Part shown: piece after piece, positions 27,174 through 36,169 of the stretch
How positions within the stretch are numbered: position 1 is the stretch's first letter
Layout of the letters: the number at the start of each line of letters is the position of its first letter
From: Acidobacteriota bacterium
Lineage (GTDB): Bacteria; Acidobacteriota; Terriglobia; Bryobacterales; Bryobacteraceae
DNA: 64,000 nt
Reading direction: 5' to 3'
Assembly (NCBI GenBank): GCA_026393985.1
Contig: JAPKZB010000086.1
Span: 1-64,000 of the forward strand
Translations under genes and position numbers: made by a program
The notes under the pieces: model-generated
The model's database searches: none
What the model was told of the DNA's origin: nothing
Seen by the model: the letters and a program-made list of their open reading frames with translations, nothing else

Positions 27174-27725
27174 TTACGCTTTGGCGGGAGGGGCTTTGGA
27201 CTCGAGGTAGCGGTTGCGGCTCTCCATGATGGCCTTACGGGCTTCAATGGGCCCGCCCCAGCCGTCCATTTTGGGCATGGAGCCTTGGAGCTCCTTATAG
27301 ATAGAGAAGAAGTGCTCGATTTCGCGGCGGACGTGGGGGAAGATCTGGTCCATCGTGTGGATCTGATCGTAGCGTGGATTCTTGGTGGGGACGGCGAGGA
27401 TCTTCTGATCGCCTTCGTTGGCGTCGACCATGTTCAAGAGGCCGACGGGGCGGACTTCGATGAGGCAGCCGGTGAAACTGGGCTCCTGGACGAGGACGAG
27501 AACGTCCATCGGGTCGTTGTCTTCGGCGAGGGTGCCGGGGATGAAACCGTAGTCGCCGGGGTAGTGCATGGGCGAGTAGAGGGCGCGGTCGAGTCGGAAG
27601 ATCCCTAGTGTTCCGTCATATTCAATCTTGTTGGCGGAGTTTTTGGGGATCTCGATGATGGCCCGCACGATCTCGGGACATTCCGGGCCGGGCTCCATGT
27701 CGTAGAGACTGATGGTCGGGTACAC
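27174..27725 (-). CDS. ppa: Inorganic pyrophosphatase (family I)
   Basis: This 183-residue soluble enzyme splits pyrophosphate to drive biosynthesis. Signature residues are EIPKNSANKIEYD near the start, YPGDYGFIPGT and the metal-binding DNDPMDVLVL. The start chosen is GTG (VYPTISLYDMEPG) because the extra upstream residues do not resemble the family; no clear ribosome-binding site decides this. The C-terminus carries a short Lys/Ala tail. Confidence 0.93.
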   Translation of the reverse strand: MYPTISLYDMEPGPECPEIVRAIIEIPKNSANKIEYDGTLGIFRLDRALYSPMHYPGDYGFIPGTLAEDNDPMDVLVLVQEPSFTGCLIEVRPVGLLNMVDANEGDQKILAVPTKNPRYDQIHTMDQIFPHVRREIEHFFSIYKELQGSMPKMDGWGGPIEARKAIMESRNRYLESKAPPAKA

Positions 27726-27928
27726 GTCAACAGGGTAGCAGACCGGGGTGAGGATGGGAAGGCGGATGGCCCAGATTGGGGTGTTTGGGGGGATCGACAA
27801 CTACAGGTTGTGGGTATTTCGCCGCCTTCGCCTTTTTGTCGCCACAGGGCTCCTGGTTTTTCCGTAAGGCTTTTGGGGACAGCGGTTTACGGGGTGGCGG
27901 AGGAGCCGCAGATTCCGTAAAAAGACCC

Positions 27929-27957
27929 TTGCGTTTTCTCGAATTGGCGGTTACGCT
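27929..27957 (+). promoter_or_regulatory. Candidate sigma70-type promoter of the dcw cluster
   Basis: TTGCGT (27929-27934) and TACGCT (27952-27957) are separated by 17 bp, a good vegetative-type spacing. It lies 56 bp upstream of the mraZ-like start in the only sizeable gap before the division cluster. The remaining gap (27726-27928) shows no further gene. Confidence 0.5.
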
Positions 27958-27972
27958 CACTTTAGTGGTTCT

Positions 27973-28002
27973 GAAGTACCTAGAAAGTACTTCTAAAGCG
28001 CT
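27973..28002 (+). promoter_or_regulatory. Phased direct repeats/inverted repeat, candidate MraZ operator
   Basis: AAGTAC starts at 27974 and again at 27985, and a related AAGCGC at 27996, an 11-bp (one helical turn) period. The same stretch holds a perfect inverted repeat GAAGTAC (27973-27979)/GTACTTC (27987-27993). It lies just after the predicted transcription start and before the mraZ-like gene, where MraZ binds its own phased repeats in other bacteria. The motif differs from the published TGGGN type. Confidence 0.45.
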
Positions 28003-28013
28003 TTGAAGGCCCT

Positions 28014-28496
28014 GTGACTGACGAAGAACTCAGTTTAAAACAGCTTGAGGCGCCTCCTGGGAGTTTTCCTCTCAAGGCGGACGGGCAGGGTCGTCTGACG
28101 ATACCGATCGACTGGGTGATCTATTTTGAAGGGACGCTGGGCGAGAGGGATTTTTTCATCACGTTGGACAAGGGTTGGGTAAAGATTTTTCCGAAGCGGA
28201 TCTGGATGAAACAGAACGCGACGGCGTTTGCGCAGAAGACGGAAGAGGAGTACGAGGACTGGTCGATCACCATGCAGCACTTTGGAACGCTGACCAGTTT
28301 CGACAAAGAGAAGCGGCTGACGCCGAGCCAGACGCTGCGGACCGAGTTGAATTTGAAGGGCGCGGAGCTGGTGATGATGAATCATCAGGGTACGCTGCGC
28401 GGGAAGTTGAAGAGCGATTATGAAGAGCGAGTGGTGAGCGCCCGGGAGTCGTCTGACGGGCAGGTGTCGCGGCCGGACGGGGCGCGGTTGTTGTAG
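28014..28496 (+). CDS. mraZ: Divergent MraZ-like transcription factor
   Basis: This 160-residue protein sits where mraZ always sits, before rsmH. It contains two AbrB-like boxes: DGQGRLTIPIDW (about 23-34) and DKEKRLTPSQTLRTELNL (about 101-118). The second has lost the Gly of the usual D-x-x-G-R. The start is GTG with AAGG 6 nt upstream. MraZ represses its own cluster by binding repeats downstream of the promoter. Position makes the assignment firm although the sequence is far from the family average. Confidence 0.75.
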   Translation: MTDEELSLKQLEAPPGSFPLKADGQGRLTIPIDWVIYFEGTLGERDFFITLDKGWVKIFPKRIWMKQNATAFAQKTEEEYEDWSITMQHFGTLTSFDKEKRLTPSQTLRTELNLKGAELVMMNHQGTLRGKLKSDYEERVVSARESSDGQVSRPDGARLL

Positions 28497-28525
28497 TGGG
28501 GATGTTTTAGCGGGTATTCCGATGC

Positions 28526-29386
28526 ATGCATTATTCAGTCTTATTACCGGAGACGATCGAATGGATGAACATCCATTCGGGGCGGCCGTATGCGGACTTG
28601 ACGTGCGGCATGGGGGGGCATACGCGGGCGATTGCGGAGCGGGCGGCGCCGGGGCTGGTGTATGCGCTCGACCGGGACGCGTCGGCGCTCGCGATGGCGC
28701 GGGAGAATCTGGCGGGCGGACCGAGGAATATCGAGTTTATCCACACGGCGTTTTCGCGGGCGCGGCAGGCGCTGACGGAGCGGGGTGTGGGCAAGTTGGC
28801 CGGTTTGACGGCGGACCTGGGGGTATCGCGGGTGCAGTTGACCGGAGACCGGGGATTTTCATTTTCGACCGATGGGCCGTTGGACATGAGGCAGGATACG
28901 TCGCGGGGGGTAACCGCGGCCGAGCTGGTGAACCAATTGCCGGAGCGGGAATTAGCGAATTTGTTGTTCAATCTAGCCCAGGAGAGGAGGAGTTACGTCA
29001 TAGCCAGAGCACTCGTGAGGAACCGTCCGGTGCACACGTCGCTGCAGCTTGCAGAGATCGTGTCGCGGGCGGTCCCCCGCACGGGATCGAAGCTGCATCC
29101 GGCGACGTTAACTTTCATGGCTCTTCGGATGGCGGTGAACGAGGAATTAGAGGAAGTTACGGCGTTAATGGAAGCATTGCCGGACTTACTCGAGCCGGGT
29201 GGACGGGCGGTGATTATCGCGTTTCATTCGGGCGAAGCCAGGATTGTGAAGACTTATTTTCAACGCCTGCACCGCGAGGGACGGGCTCGGATGTTAACCA
29301 AACACGCTGTAAAGCCATCGGATCGTGAGGTCTATGAGAATTCCGCCAGCCGGAGCGCGACGCTTCGGGTGTTGGAGATACTGTAA
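28526..29386 (+). CDS. rsmH: 16S rRNA (cytosine-1402-N4)-methyltransferase
   Basis: This 286-residue SAM-dependent enzyme shows the MraW landmarks: a SAM loop DLTCGMGGHTRAI (usually DATLGxGGHS), DLGVSRVQLTGDRGFSFSTDGPLDMRQD, and the late KLHPATLTFMALRMAVNEEL and IAFHSGEARIVKTYF. It is second in the division cluster. In this copy the usual PARRxFQALRI segment reads HPATLTFMALRM, so it is somewhat diverged but looks functional. Confidence 0.92.
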   Translation: MHYSVLLPETIEWMNIHSGRPYADLTCGMGGHTRAIAERAAPGLVYALDRDASALAMARENLAGGPRNIEFIHTAFSRARQALTERGVGKLAGLTADLGVSRVQLTGDRGFSFSTDGPLDMRQDTSRGVTAAELVNQLPERELANLLFNLAQERRSYVIARALVRNRPVHTSLQLAEIVSRAVPRTGSKLHPATLTFMALRMAVNEELEEVTALMEALPDLLEPGGRAVIIAFHSGEARIVKTYFQRLHREGRARMLTKHAVKPSDREVYENSASRSATLRVLEIL

Positions 29387-29442
29387 AGCCGGAAGGCGCC
29401 AAGAGCAAGTAACAAGTAAGTAGAAAGGGGAGAGTAGGAGCA

Positions 29443-29982
29443 ATGGCAACCTTCGTTAACGACTTTTTTCGCCGGGTGCTGCCGCGGAGTGCGGCGGGCC
29501 GGCGCGGAGCGGTGAATGAGCAGAGCGTCGAACGGTTGGAGCCGGGGACGCTGCGGCCGATGCCAAATGAGCAGATTCACGTTTTCATCAAGCGGATTGA
29601 CAACCATCCGGTAGTACGCACGGAAGACAAGGCGGCGACGGCGAGCTGTTGGAAGACGATCGGTGTGGCTTGTCTGGCGGCGGTGGCGGTGGTGGGCATG
29701 ATTGTGCCGATGGCGTACGGTAAGCTGGCGGGTTATCAGATTGAGCGTTCACGGGCCGAGCAGGCGCGTCTTGAGCACGAGATGGCGCAGCTGGAGGCGC
29801 TGGAGAATCAGTTGCTGAGTCCGGCGGTGCTGGCGCGTGAGGCCGACAAGCGGAACTTTAGAGAGTCCTCGCCGGAGACGTTGGTCGTGTTGAATCTGGA
29901 GCACAACAAGAGCACGGCGCTGGCGATGAATCAGGCGCCTGGTCATCAGGCGCCCAATCAAGCGGTGGTGGTGAAGAAGTAA
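29443..29982 (+). CDS. ftsL: FtsL-like cell-division membrane protein
   Basis: This 179-residue protein has a cytoplasmic N-terminal part of about 68 residues, one membrane helix (about 69-90, VACLAAVAVVGMIVPMAYG) and a short periplasmic coiled coil (SRAEQARLEHEMAQLEALEN). This is the FtsL/FtsB layout, and the position between rsmH and ftsI is the ftsL slot. GGGGAGAGTAGGAG precedes the ATG. The cytoplasmic part is longer than usual. The identity rests on topology and location rather than sequence motifs. Confidence 0.75.
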   Translation: MATFVNDFFRRVLPRSAAGRRGAVNEQSVERLEPGTLRPMPNEQIHVFIKRIDNHPVVRTEDKAATASCWKTIGVACLAAVAVVGMIVPMAYGKLAGYQIERSRAEQARLEHEMAQLEALENQLLSPAVLAREADKRNFRESSPETLVVLNLEHNKSTALAMNQAPGHQAPNQAVVVKK

Positions 29983-29996
29983 ACAAGTTTTTCCAT

Positions 29997-30083
29997 ACCG
30001 GGGGCGGCTGTCTTCCAATCCTACTCCCCCGGCGCGAAGGTGACTTTGCGCAACGGCCGCCCCTGGTTCTTTCAATTTTTTTT
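29997..30083 (+). terminator. Terminator-like hairpin between ftsL and ftsI
   Basis: Bases 29997-30008 pair with 30056-30067 (12 bp, one G-T) around a 47-nt loop, and a run of eight T follows at 30076-30083 after 8 nt. The large loop and the gap before the T run make it a weaker terminator than usual; it may be an attenuator or part of a structured leader of ftsI. Confidence 0.4.
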
Positions 30084-30114
30084 GCGATTTTCACAAATTC
30101 CTCCCCCGAAGGAA

Positions 30115-30157
30115 GCGCCGCAAGGCCCTTGAAAAGGGGTGGGTGTGCCGGCGGCGC
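30115..30157 (+). other. Second predicted stem-loop in the ftsI leader
   Basis: GCGCCGC (30115-30121) pairs with GCGGCGC (30151-30157), enclosing a small CCCTT-GAA-AAGGG hairpin (30126-30138). An alternative helix GTGTGCCG/CGGCACGC (right arm near 30172-30179) competes with it. It does not match a riboswitch class I know. Confidence 0.35.
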
Positions 30158-30208
30158 AGTGAGTCAGGCCAGCGGCACGCCTGCCCGGTTTCGAGTGGAG
30201 CAACAACG

Positions 30209-32191
30209 ATGGATAGTAACTTGGAGACGACGGCGGAGCCGCAATCGCACAGTCGGTTGATTGTCGTTACCTGGTGCACCCTGATATGGGGATTGATCCT
30301 CTTCGGGCGACTGGTGCAGTTGCAGGTAGTCGAGCATGCCTATTGGGCCCGGACGGCGAAGGGGCAACAGACGAAAGATGTGAACGTGGTGGCGATGCGC
30401 GGTCAGATCCTGACGCGGGGCCGGGGCATGCTGGCGATGAGTGTGCCGGACCATGCGGTGCACGTGGCGCCGCTTGACATTCCGGATGTGGACTTTGCGA
30501 CCAGTATGCTGGCTGCGGCGCTCGAGCTGGATCTGCAGGAGTTAGAGCGCAAGATCATGGTGGCGCGGCGGGACGGTCGCGGGGACCTCTGTATCAAAGA
30601 GTACGCGACGCTTGAGCAGGTGGACCGGGTGCGTTCGTTCCACCTCGACTACGCTTCGATTCGGGGCACGGGCCGGCGGATCTATCCCAAGCAGACGCTG
30701 GCGGCGAACCTGCTGGGTTCGGTGAACGGCGAGGGGGAGGGCGAGGGCGGGCTGGAGCTGGGCTTGAACGAGGAGTTGTCGGGAGTGAACGCGCGGGTGG
30801 AGGTGGAGCAGGACTCGCGCAGCCGGGGCTACGAGCGGAATTACATCGATGGTGCGCCGATGGCGGGCGCCAACGTGCGGTTAACGATTGACGAAGGGAT
30901 TCAGTTTGTGGCGGAGAACGCACTGCGCGAGGTGTTGGAGAAAGAGAAGATCCCTTTCGGCTCGCTGGTGGTTTTGCACGTGAAGACGGGTGAGATACTG
31001 GCGATGGCGAGTTGGCCGACGTTTGACCCGAACGAGCGGGTGAGCGGCCAGGGCGAGTTGGCGAGCCGGTTGAACCAGGCGATGACGGTGCCCTTTGAAC
31101 CGGGTTCGGTGTGCAAGGTGGTGACGATGACGGCGGCGCTGGAGACCACGCGGCTGCGGCCGGACACGCCGATTCCCTGCGGCGGGACGGTGAAGCGGAT
31201 TTTGGGGCGGGACATCCACGATGAGCATGCCTATGGGGTGCTGCCGATGGATCTGGTGTTGGCGAAATCGTCGAATCTAGGTTCGGTGAGTGTCGGGATG
31301 GAGGTGGGAGCGGCGAATCTGCTCCGCTATCTGCGGCTTTTTGGGTTCGGCAAGTCGGTGGATGTGGGACTGCCGGGTGAGTCGTCCGGGGTGTTGTACC
31401 CGTTGCGGAAGTGGAAGCCGGATTCGATAGCATCGGTGGCGATTGGCCATGAAATGATGACGACCACGCTGCAGTTGGCGCAGGCGGCGGGGATTATTGC
31501 TAACAACGGGGTGTGGGTGAAGCCGCACATGGTGCTGGATCGGCAGTCGCCGGGCGCGGCGCCGGAGCCGGAGGTGGTGCCGCCGCCGGAGCAGCGCATT
31601 AGGCCGGAGACGGCGATTATGATGCGGCGGATGATGGAGCGGGTGGTGCTTGAAGGAACGGGTAAGGAGGCCAAACTGCGGGGGTATACCTCGGGCGGCA
31701 AGACGGGGACGGGTAAGATCTTCGAGGCGGGAAAGGGTTATCAGCAGATTTATAACTCGACGTTTATGGGGTTTGCGCCGGTGTCGAATCCGGAGATTGT
31801 GGTGGTGGTGACGTTGAACCGGACGACGAAGAAGGCGGGCGGCGTGGCGGGTCCGGTGTTTCGGAAGGTGGCGCAGGACGCGCTGCGGATACTGGGTGTG
31901 CCGCGGGACGTGCCGGATGCAACGCCGGCGGCGGCGCCGAGTGACCGGCTGGGAGAGGAGCAGGAGGAGGAGGAGCGCGAGATAAACGTGGTGCAGGTCG
32001 ACCCGAATCTGCTGGCCGGGCCGAAGGTGCCGAACTTCGAGGGCATGACGCTGCGGGCGGTGCTCGAACAGTCGGCGGCGGCGGGGCTTCGGGTGGACGT
32101 GGTGGGGTCGGGGATTGCCAAGCGGCAGGAGCCGCCGCCGGGGGCGGTGCTGGATTCGACGCGGCGGATTCGGGTGGTATTTTCCCGATGA
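30209..32191 (+). CDS. ftsI: Division-specific transpeptidase PBP3/FtsI with PASTA domain
   Basis: This 660-residue protein has one N-terminal membrane helix (about 17-35), the class B dimerisation domain with R64-G-x-I-L, and a transpeptidase domain with S300-x-x-K303, S354-S-N356 and K498-T-G-T. A C-terminal PASTA domain (VPNFEGMTLRAVLEQSAAAG) covers about 610-660. It cross-links septal peptidoglycan. The start at 30209 has GGAG upstream and is preferred over an earlier in-frame ATG that would put a basic extension before the helix. It overlaps murE by ATGA. Confidence 0.94.
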   Translation: MDSNLETTAEPQSHSRLIVVTWCTLIWGLILFGRLVQLQVVEHAYWARTAKGQQTKDVNVVAMRGQILTRGRGMLAMSVPDHAVHVAPLDIPDVDFATSMLAAALELDLQELERKIMVARRDGRGDLCIKEYATLEQVDRVRSFHLDYASIRGTGRRIYPKQTLAANLLGSVNGEGEGEGGLELGLNEELSGVNARVEVEQDSRSRGYERNYIDGAPMAGANVRLTIDEGIQFVAENALREVLEKEKIPFGSLVVLHVKTGEILAMASWPTFDPNERVSGQGELASRLNQAMTVPFEPGSVCKVVTMTAALETTRLRPDTPIPCGGTVKRILGRDIHDEHAYGVLPMDLVLAKSSNLGSVSVGMEVGAANLLRYLRLFGFGKSVDVGLPGESSGVLYPLRKWKPDSIASVAIGHEMMTTTLQLAQAAGIIANNGVWVKPHMVLDRQSPGAAPEPEVVPPPEQRIRPETAIMMRRMMERVVLEGTGKEAKLRGYTSGGKTGTGKIFEAGKGYQQIYNSTFMGFAPVSNPEIVVVVTLNRTTKKAGGVAGPVFRKVAQDALRILGVPRDVPDATPAAAPSDRLGEEQEEEEREINVVQVDPNLLAGPKVPNFEGMTLRAVLEQSAAAGLRVDVVGSGIAKRQEPPPGAVLDSTRRIRVVFSR

Positions 32192-33690
32192 GCGTCACGG
32201 TACAAGACGCGCTGGCGGCCAGCGGCATGTTGTCGGTGACGGATCCGGCGGTTTTGTTGGCGCCGTGCCGGCAGTTGGCGTATGACTCGCGGCGGGTGAG
32301 TCCGGGGACGCTGTTTTTTGCGTTTGTGGGGGCGGTGCAGGATGGCCGGCGGTATGCTCCGGAGGCGATGGAGCGGGGGGCTGTCGGGGTGGTGAGCGAC
32401 GCGCCGCGGCCGGACGGGCTGACGATGCCGTGGATACAGGTGGCGCACGGGCGGCGGGCCCTGGCGGCGGCGGCCAAGCGCTTCTACGGGGCGCCGGACG
32501 AGCGGCTGGGGGTGTCGGGCGTGACGGGCACCAACGGCAAGACGACGTGCACGTACGTGATTGATGCCGTGCTGCGGGCCGCGGGACAAACGACGACGCG
32601 GATTGGCACGATTGGATACGATGTGGCGGGGGTGGCCGAGCCGGCGGGTAACACGACGCCGGAGTCGCTCGACCTGTTCGGGCTGCTGGCGCGGACGGTG
32701 GAGGCCGGGGGGAGTTACGCCACCATGGAGGTCTCCTCGCATGCGCTGGCGCAGGGGCGGGTGAGCGGGGTGCGTTTTCATACCGCCGTTTTCACGAATC
32801 TGACGCAGGACCATCTGGACTTTCACGGGACGATGGAGGCGTATTTCGCGGCCAAGGGCCGCTTGTTTGATGACGAGTATGCGCCGCGGTTTGCGGTGAT
32901 CAACTCGGATGATGAGTACGGGCGGCGGATCCGGACGGCGGCGGGGACCAAGGTATTGACGTATGGGCTCGGCCCGGGAGCGGCGCTGCGGGCCGAGGCG
33001 ATGGAGAGCACCTTTTCCGGCTTGCGGTTTGAGGCCATGCACGGCGGGGAGCGTTACGAGGTGCGGTCGGCGCTGATGGGAGAGATCAATGTTTATAACA
33101 TTCTGGCGGCGCTGGGGACGGGGCTGAGCTACGGGATGAAATGGGAGACGATGTTGCAGGGGATTCAGGAGTGCCCGGGGGTACCGGGGCGGTTTGAGCG
33201 GGTCGAGGCGGGGCAGCCGTTTTTGGTGGTGGTGGATTATGCGCATACCGACGATGCCTTGCGGAATACGCTGCGGGTGGCGCGGCGGCTGTTGACAGGA
33301 GGCCGGCTGATTACGCTTTTCGGCTGCGGCGGCGACCGGGACCGGACGAAGCGTCCGCGGATGGGCCTGGCGGCGGGCGAGTTGAGTGATTTTGTGTTGT
33401 TGACGAACGACAACCCGCGGAGTGAGGATCCGCTGGCGATTTTGAACGATGTGATGGTAGGGCTGCGGCGGACGGATACGCCGCACGCGGTGGAGCCGGA
33501 CCGGGCGGTGGCGATTGCGGCGGCGGTGCGGCAGGCGCGGCCGGGCGATATTGTGGTGTTGGCCGGCAAGGGGCACGAGACGTACCAGGTGACGAGCACG
33601 GGCACGATTGATTTCGATGACCGGGTGGTGGCGCGGGCGGAGCTGGCGCGGCTGGGCTATGCGGGTGGACGCATGACGGTGGACGCATGA
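32188..33690 (+). CDS. murE: UDP-MurNAc-tripeptide ligase MurE (meso-DAP type)
   Basis: This 500-residue ATP-dependent ligase adds the third residue of the peptidoglycan stem peptide. The ATP loop GVTGTNGKTT (111-120) and the carbamylated-Lys region are present. The DNPR motif (LTNDNPRSEDP) marks specificity for meso-diaminopimelate. It overlaps ftsI and murF by 4 nt on each side. Confidence 0.95.
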   Translation: MSVTVQDALAASGMLSVTDPAVLLAPCRQLAYDSRRVSPGTLFFAFVGAVQDGRRYAPEAMERGAVGVVSDAPRPDGLTMPWIQVAHGRRALAAAAKRFYGAPDERLGVSGVTGTNGKTTCTYVIDAVLRAAGQTTTRIGTIGYDVAGVAEPAGNTTPESLDLFGLLARTVEAGGSYATMEVSSHALAQGRVSGVRFHTAVFTNLTQDHLDFHGTMEAYFAAKGRLFDDEYAPRFAVINSDDEYGRRIRTAAGTKVLTYGLGPGAALRAEAMESTFSGLRFEAMHGGERYEVRSALMGEINVYNILAALGTGLSYGMKWETMLQGIQECPGVPGRFERVEAGQPFLVVVDYAHTDDALRNTLRVARRLLTGGRLITLFGCGGDRDRTKRPRMGLAAGELSDFVLLTNDNPRSEDPLAILNDVMVGLRRTDTPHAVEPDRAVAIAAAVRQARPGDIVVLAGKGHETYQVTSTGTIDFDDRVVARAELARLGYAGGRMTVDA

Positions 33691-35027
33691 AGATGACCTT
33701 TGCCGAGATTGCGGCGGCTACCGGCAGCGTGGTGCCGGAGAGGCCGGGGCAGGTGGGGACATGGAGCATCGACAGCCGGACGCTGGGGGGCGAGGCGCCG
33801 CTTTACGTGGCGCTGCGGGGCGAGGTGCACGACGGCCATGAGTTTGTGGGGCAGGCGGTGGAGCGGGGGGCGGTAGCGGTGATGGTGGACCGGGAGGTGG
33901 GGGGCTGCGGCGTGGCGCAGTTCCGGGTGTGGGATACGCTGGCGGCGCTGCAGGAGCTGGCGCGGCGGGCGCGGCGGCGTCTGGCCGGGACGGTGGTGGG
34001 GGTGACGGGCAGCGCGGGCAAGACGACGACGAAGGAGACGATTGCGGCGCTGCTGGCCGGATCGTTCCGGGTGGGCAAGAACGAGGGGAACCTGAACAAC
34101 CATATCGGCCTGCCGCTTTCGATTCTGCGGCAGAGCGAGATGGGGCAGGTGTTTGTGTTTGAGATGGGGATGAACCATCGGGGGGAGATCCGGTTTCTGG
34201 CTTCGCTGGGGCGGCCGCAGATTGGGGTGGTGACGAACGTGGGGACGGCGCACATTGAGAACCTGGGGAGCCGGGAGGCGATTGCGCTGGCCAAGCGGGA
34301 GCTGGTGGAGAGTTTGCCGCCGGATGGGTTGGCGGTGTTGAACGCCGATGATGGGCGGGTCCGGCGATTTGGCGAGATACACCCGGGGCGGACGGTGACG
34401 TTCGGGTTGGGGGAGGGCGCGGAGTGCCGGGTGGAGTCGCTGGTGATGAACGGGGAGGGGGCACGATTCCGGATTGACGGCGTGGCGTTTGCAACGCTGG
34501 TGGCGGGAAAACACTCTGTGTTGAATATTGCGGCAGCGGTGGCCGTGGGCCGCGAACTGGGTGTACCGGTGGCGGAGATGGCCGAGCGGGCGCGGGAACT
34601 GCAGCCGGGCAAGATGCGCGGCGAGCGGGAGGAGCAGAACGGAGTGACGATTTTGAATGATTGCTACAACAGCAACCCGGATGCGGCGGAGGCGATGCTG
34701 GAGTATGCTGCGCTGCTGCCGGCCGGGCGGCGGATTGCCGTGCTTGGAGAGATGCGGGAGCTGGGGGCGTGGTCGGTGGCGCTGCACCGGGGCGTGGGGG
34801 AACGGGCGGCGGCGCTGGGATTTGATCTGGTGATGGGGGTGGCCGGGGACGCGGCGGCGCTGGTGGAGGCGGCGCGGGCGGGCGGGTCCGAGGCGCAGTT
34901 TTTCGCCGGTCCGGAGGAGGCCGGGGCGGCGCTAGCGGCGGTGACGCGACCGGGCGATTTGGTGTTTTTCAAGGGTTCGCGCGGGACGCGGATGGAGCTG
35001 GCAGTGGAAAGGTATCGGGCCGGATAA
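33687..35027 (+). CDS. murF: UDP-MurNAc-pentapeptide synthetase MurF
   Basis: This 446-residue ligase adds D-Ala-D-Ala to the tripeptide precursor. It has the ATP loop GVTGSAGKTTTKE, the ENFNN-like segment NEGNLNNHIGLPLS and the late NDCYNSNPDAAEAML, all MurF signatures. The gene starts within the murE stop (ATGA) and its TAA shares a base with the mraY ATG (TAATG). Confidence 0.95.
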   Translation: MKMTFAEIAAATGSVVPERPGQVGTWSIDSRTLGGEAPLYVALRGEVHDGHEFVGQAVERGAVAVMVDREVGGCGVAQFRVWDTLAALQELARRARRRLAGTVVGVTGSAGKTTTKETIAALLAGSFRVGKNEGNLNNHIGLPLSILRQSEMGQVFVFEMGMNHRGEIRFLASLGRPQIGVVTNVGTAHIENLGSREAIALAKRELVESLPPDGLAVLNADDGRVRRFGEIHPGRTVTFGLGEGAECRVESLVMNGEGARFRIDGVAFATLVAGKHSVLNIAAAVAVGRELGVPVAEMAERARELQPGKMRGEREEQNGVTILNDCYNSNPDAAEAMLEYAALLPAGRRIAVLGEMRELGAWSVALHRGVGERAAALGFDLVMGVAGDAAALVEAARAGGSEAQFFAGPEEAGAALAAVTRPGDLVFFKGSRGTRMELAVERYRAG

Positions 35028-36157
35028 TGTTTTATTGGCTGCTATTTGAGCAACTTTCGCCGGTTTTTGGACCGGCCCGTCTGTTTGGCTACGTCACGTT
35101 CCGGACGGCGTTTGCGAGTTTGACGGCGCTGTTTTTGTCGCTGTTTCTGGGGCCGTGGCTGATCCGGCGGCTGCGCGAGTTCAAGTTTGGGCAGCAGATT
35201 CGTGAGGAGGTGACCGCGCATCAGAAAAAGGCGGGGACGCCGACGATGGGCGGTTTGCTGATCATCATCTCGATTGTGGCGCCGACGCTGCTGTGGACGA
35301 ACCTGCGGAACCCTTATGTCTGGATTGCGCTGTTCGGGCTCGTCAGCTTCGGCACGATTGGTTTTTTCGATGACTATGCCAAGGTGAAGAAGAGGAAGAA
35401 CCTGGGCTTTTCGGCGCGGCGGAAGTTTTTCTGGCAGGTGGTGGCGAGTTGCGCGATCGGGTGCATGCTGCTGGTGCTGCGGTCGCGGGGGGGATATGAC
35501 CCGCTGATGAATGTGCCGTTTTTCAAAGACTTCAAGCCGAATCTGTTGATGGATATGTTTTTGGCGAGCCCGTGGACGTATCCGCTGGCGTTTGGCTTTT
35601 TCTTTCTTTTTCTGGTGATTGTGCTGGCCGGATCGTCCAACGCGGTGAACCTGACGGATGGGCTGGACGGTTTGGCGATCGGGTTGATGATTATCGCGGC
35701 CGGGGCGATGACGATGTTGACTTACGTGAGCGGCCACCGGACATTTGCCGAGTATCTGGACCTGGTGCGGCTACCGGGGGCGAGTGAGTTGACGGTGTTC
35801 TGCGGGGCGATGACGGGGGCTTCGCTGGGTTTTCTGTGGTTTAACGCTCATCCGGCGGAGGTGTTCATGGGTGATGTGGGTTCGCTGGCGCTGGGCGGGG
35901 CGCTGGGGACGGTGGCGGTGTTAATCAAACAGGAACTGCTTTTGTTGTTTTTGGGCGGGGTGTACATTATCGAGTTGATGAGCGTGGTGTTGCAGGTGGG
36001 CAGCTATAAGCTGCGCAAGAAGCGGATCTTCAAGATGGCGCCGCTGCATCATCATTTTGAAATTTTGGGCTGGACGGAGACCAAGATTATCACCCGGTTC
36101 TGGATTCTGGGTTTGATCATGGCTTTGTGCGCCTTAACCACGTTGAAACTGCGATAA
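35027..36157 (+). CDS. mraY: Phospho-MurNAc-pentapeptide translocase MraY
   Basis: This 376-residue integral membrane enzyme makes lipid I from UDP-MurNAc-pentapeptide and undecaprenyl phosphate. About ten membrane helices alternate with the signature loops HQKKAGTPTMGG, FFDDYAKVKKRKNLG, NAVNLTDGLDGLAIG and the late PLHHHFE. All catalytic Asp residues appear to be present. Confidence 0.96.
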   Translation: MFYWLLFEQLSPVFGPARLFGYVTFRTAFASLTALFLSLFLGPWLIRRLREFKFGQQIREEVTAHQKKAGTPTMGGLLIIISIVAPTLLWTNLRNPYVWIALFGLVSFGTIGFFDDYAKVKKRKNLGFSARRKFFWQVVASCAIGCMLLVLRSRGGYDPLMNVPFFKDFKPNLLMDMFLASPWTYPLAFGFFFLFLVIVLAGSSNAVNLTDGLDGLAIGLMIIAAGAMTMLTYVSGHRTFAEYLDLVRLPGASELTVFCGAMTGASLGFLWFNAHPAEVFMGDVGSLALGGALGTVAVLIKQELLLLFLGGVYIIELMSVVLQVGSYKLRKKRIFKMAPLHHHFEILGWTETKIITRFWILGLIMALCALTTLKLR

Positions 36158-36169
36158 GCGGAGCACCCT

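Noticed and set aside
30115-30190. A cobalamin or other known riboswitch before ftsI
   Set aside because: The stems do not carry the B12 box or other class signatures that I can recognise; kept only as an unassigned structure.
31750-33576. A 608-codon minus-strand frame opposite ftsI and murE
   Set aside because: Composition is Arg/Pro/His-rich with no motif, and the opposite strand encodes complete ftsI and murE.
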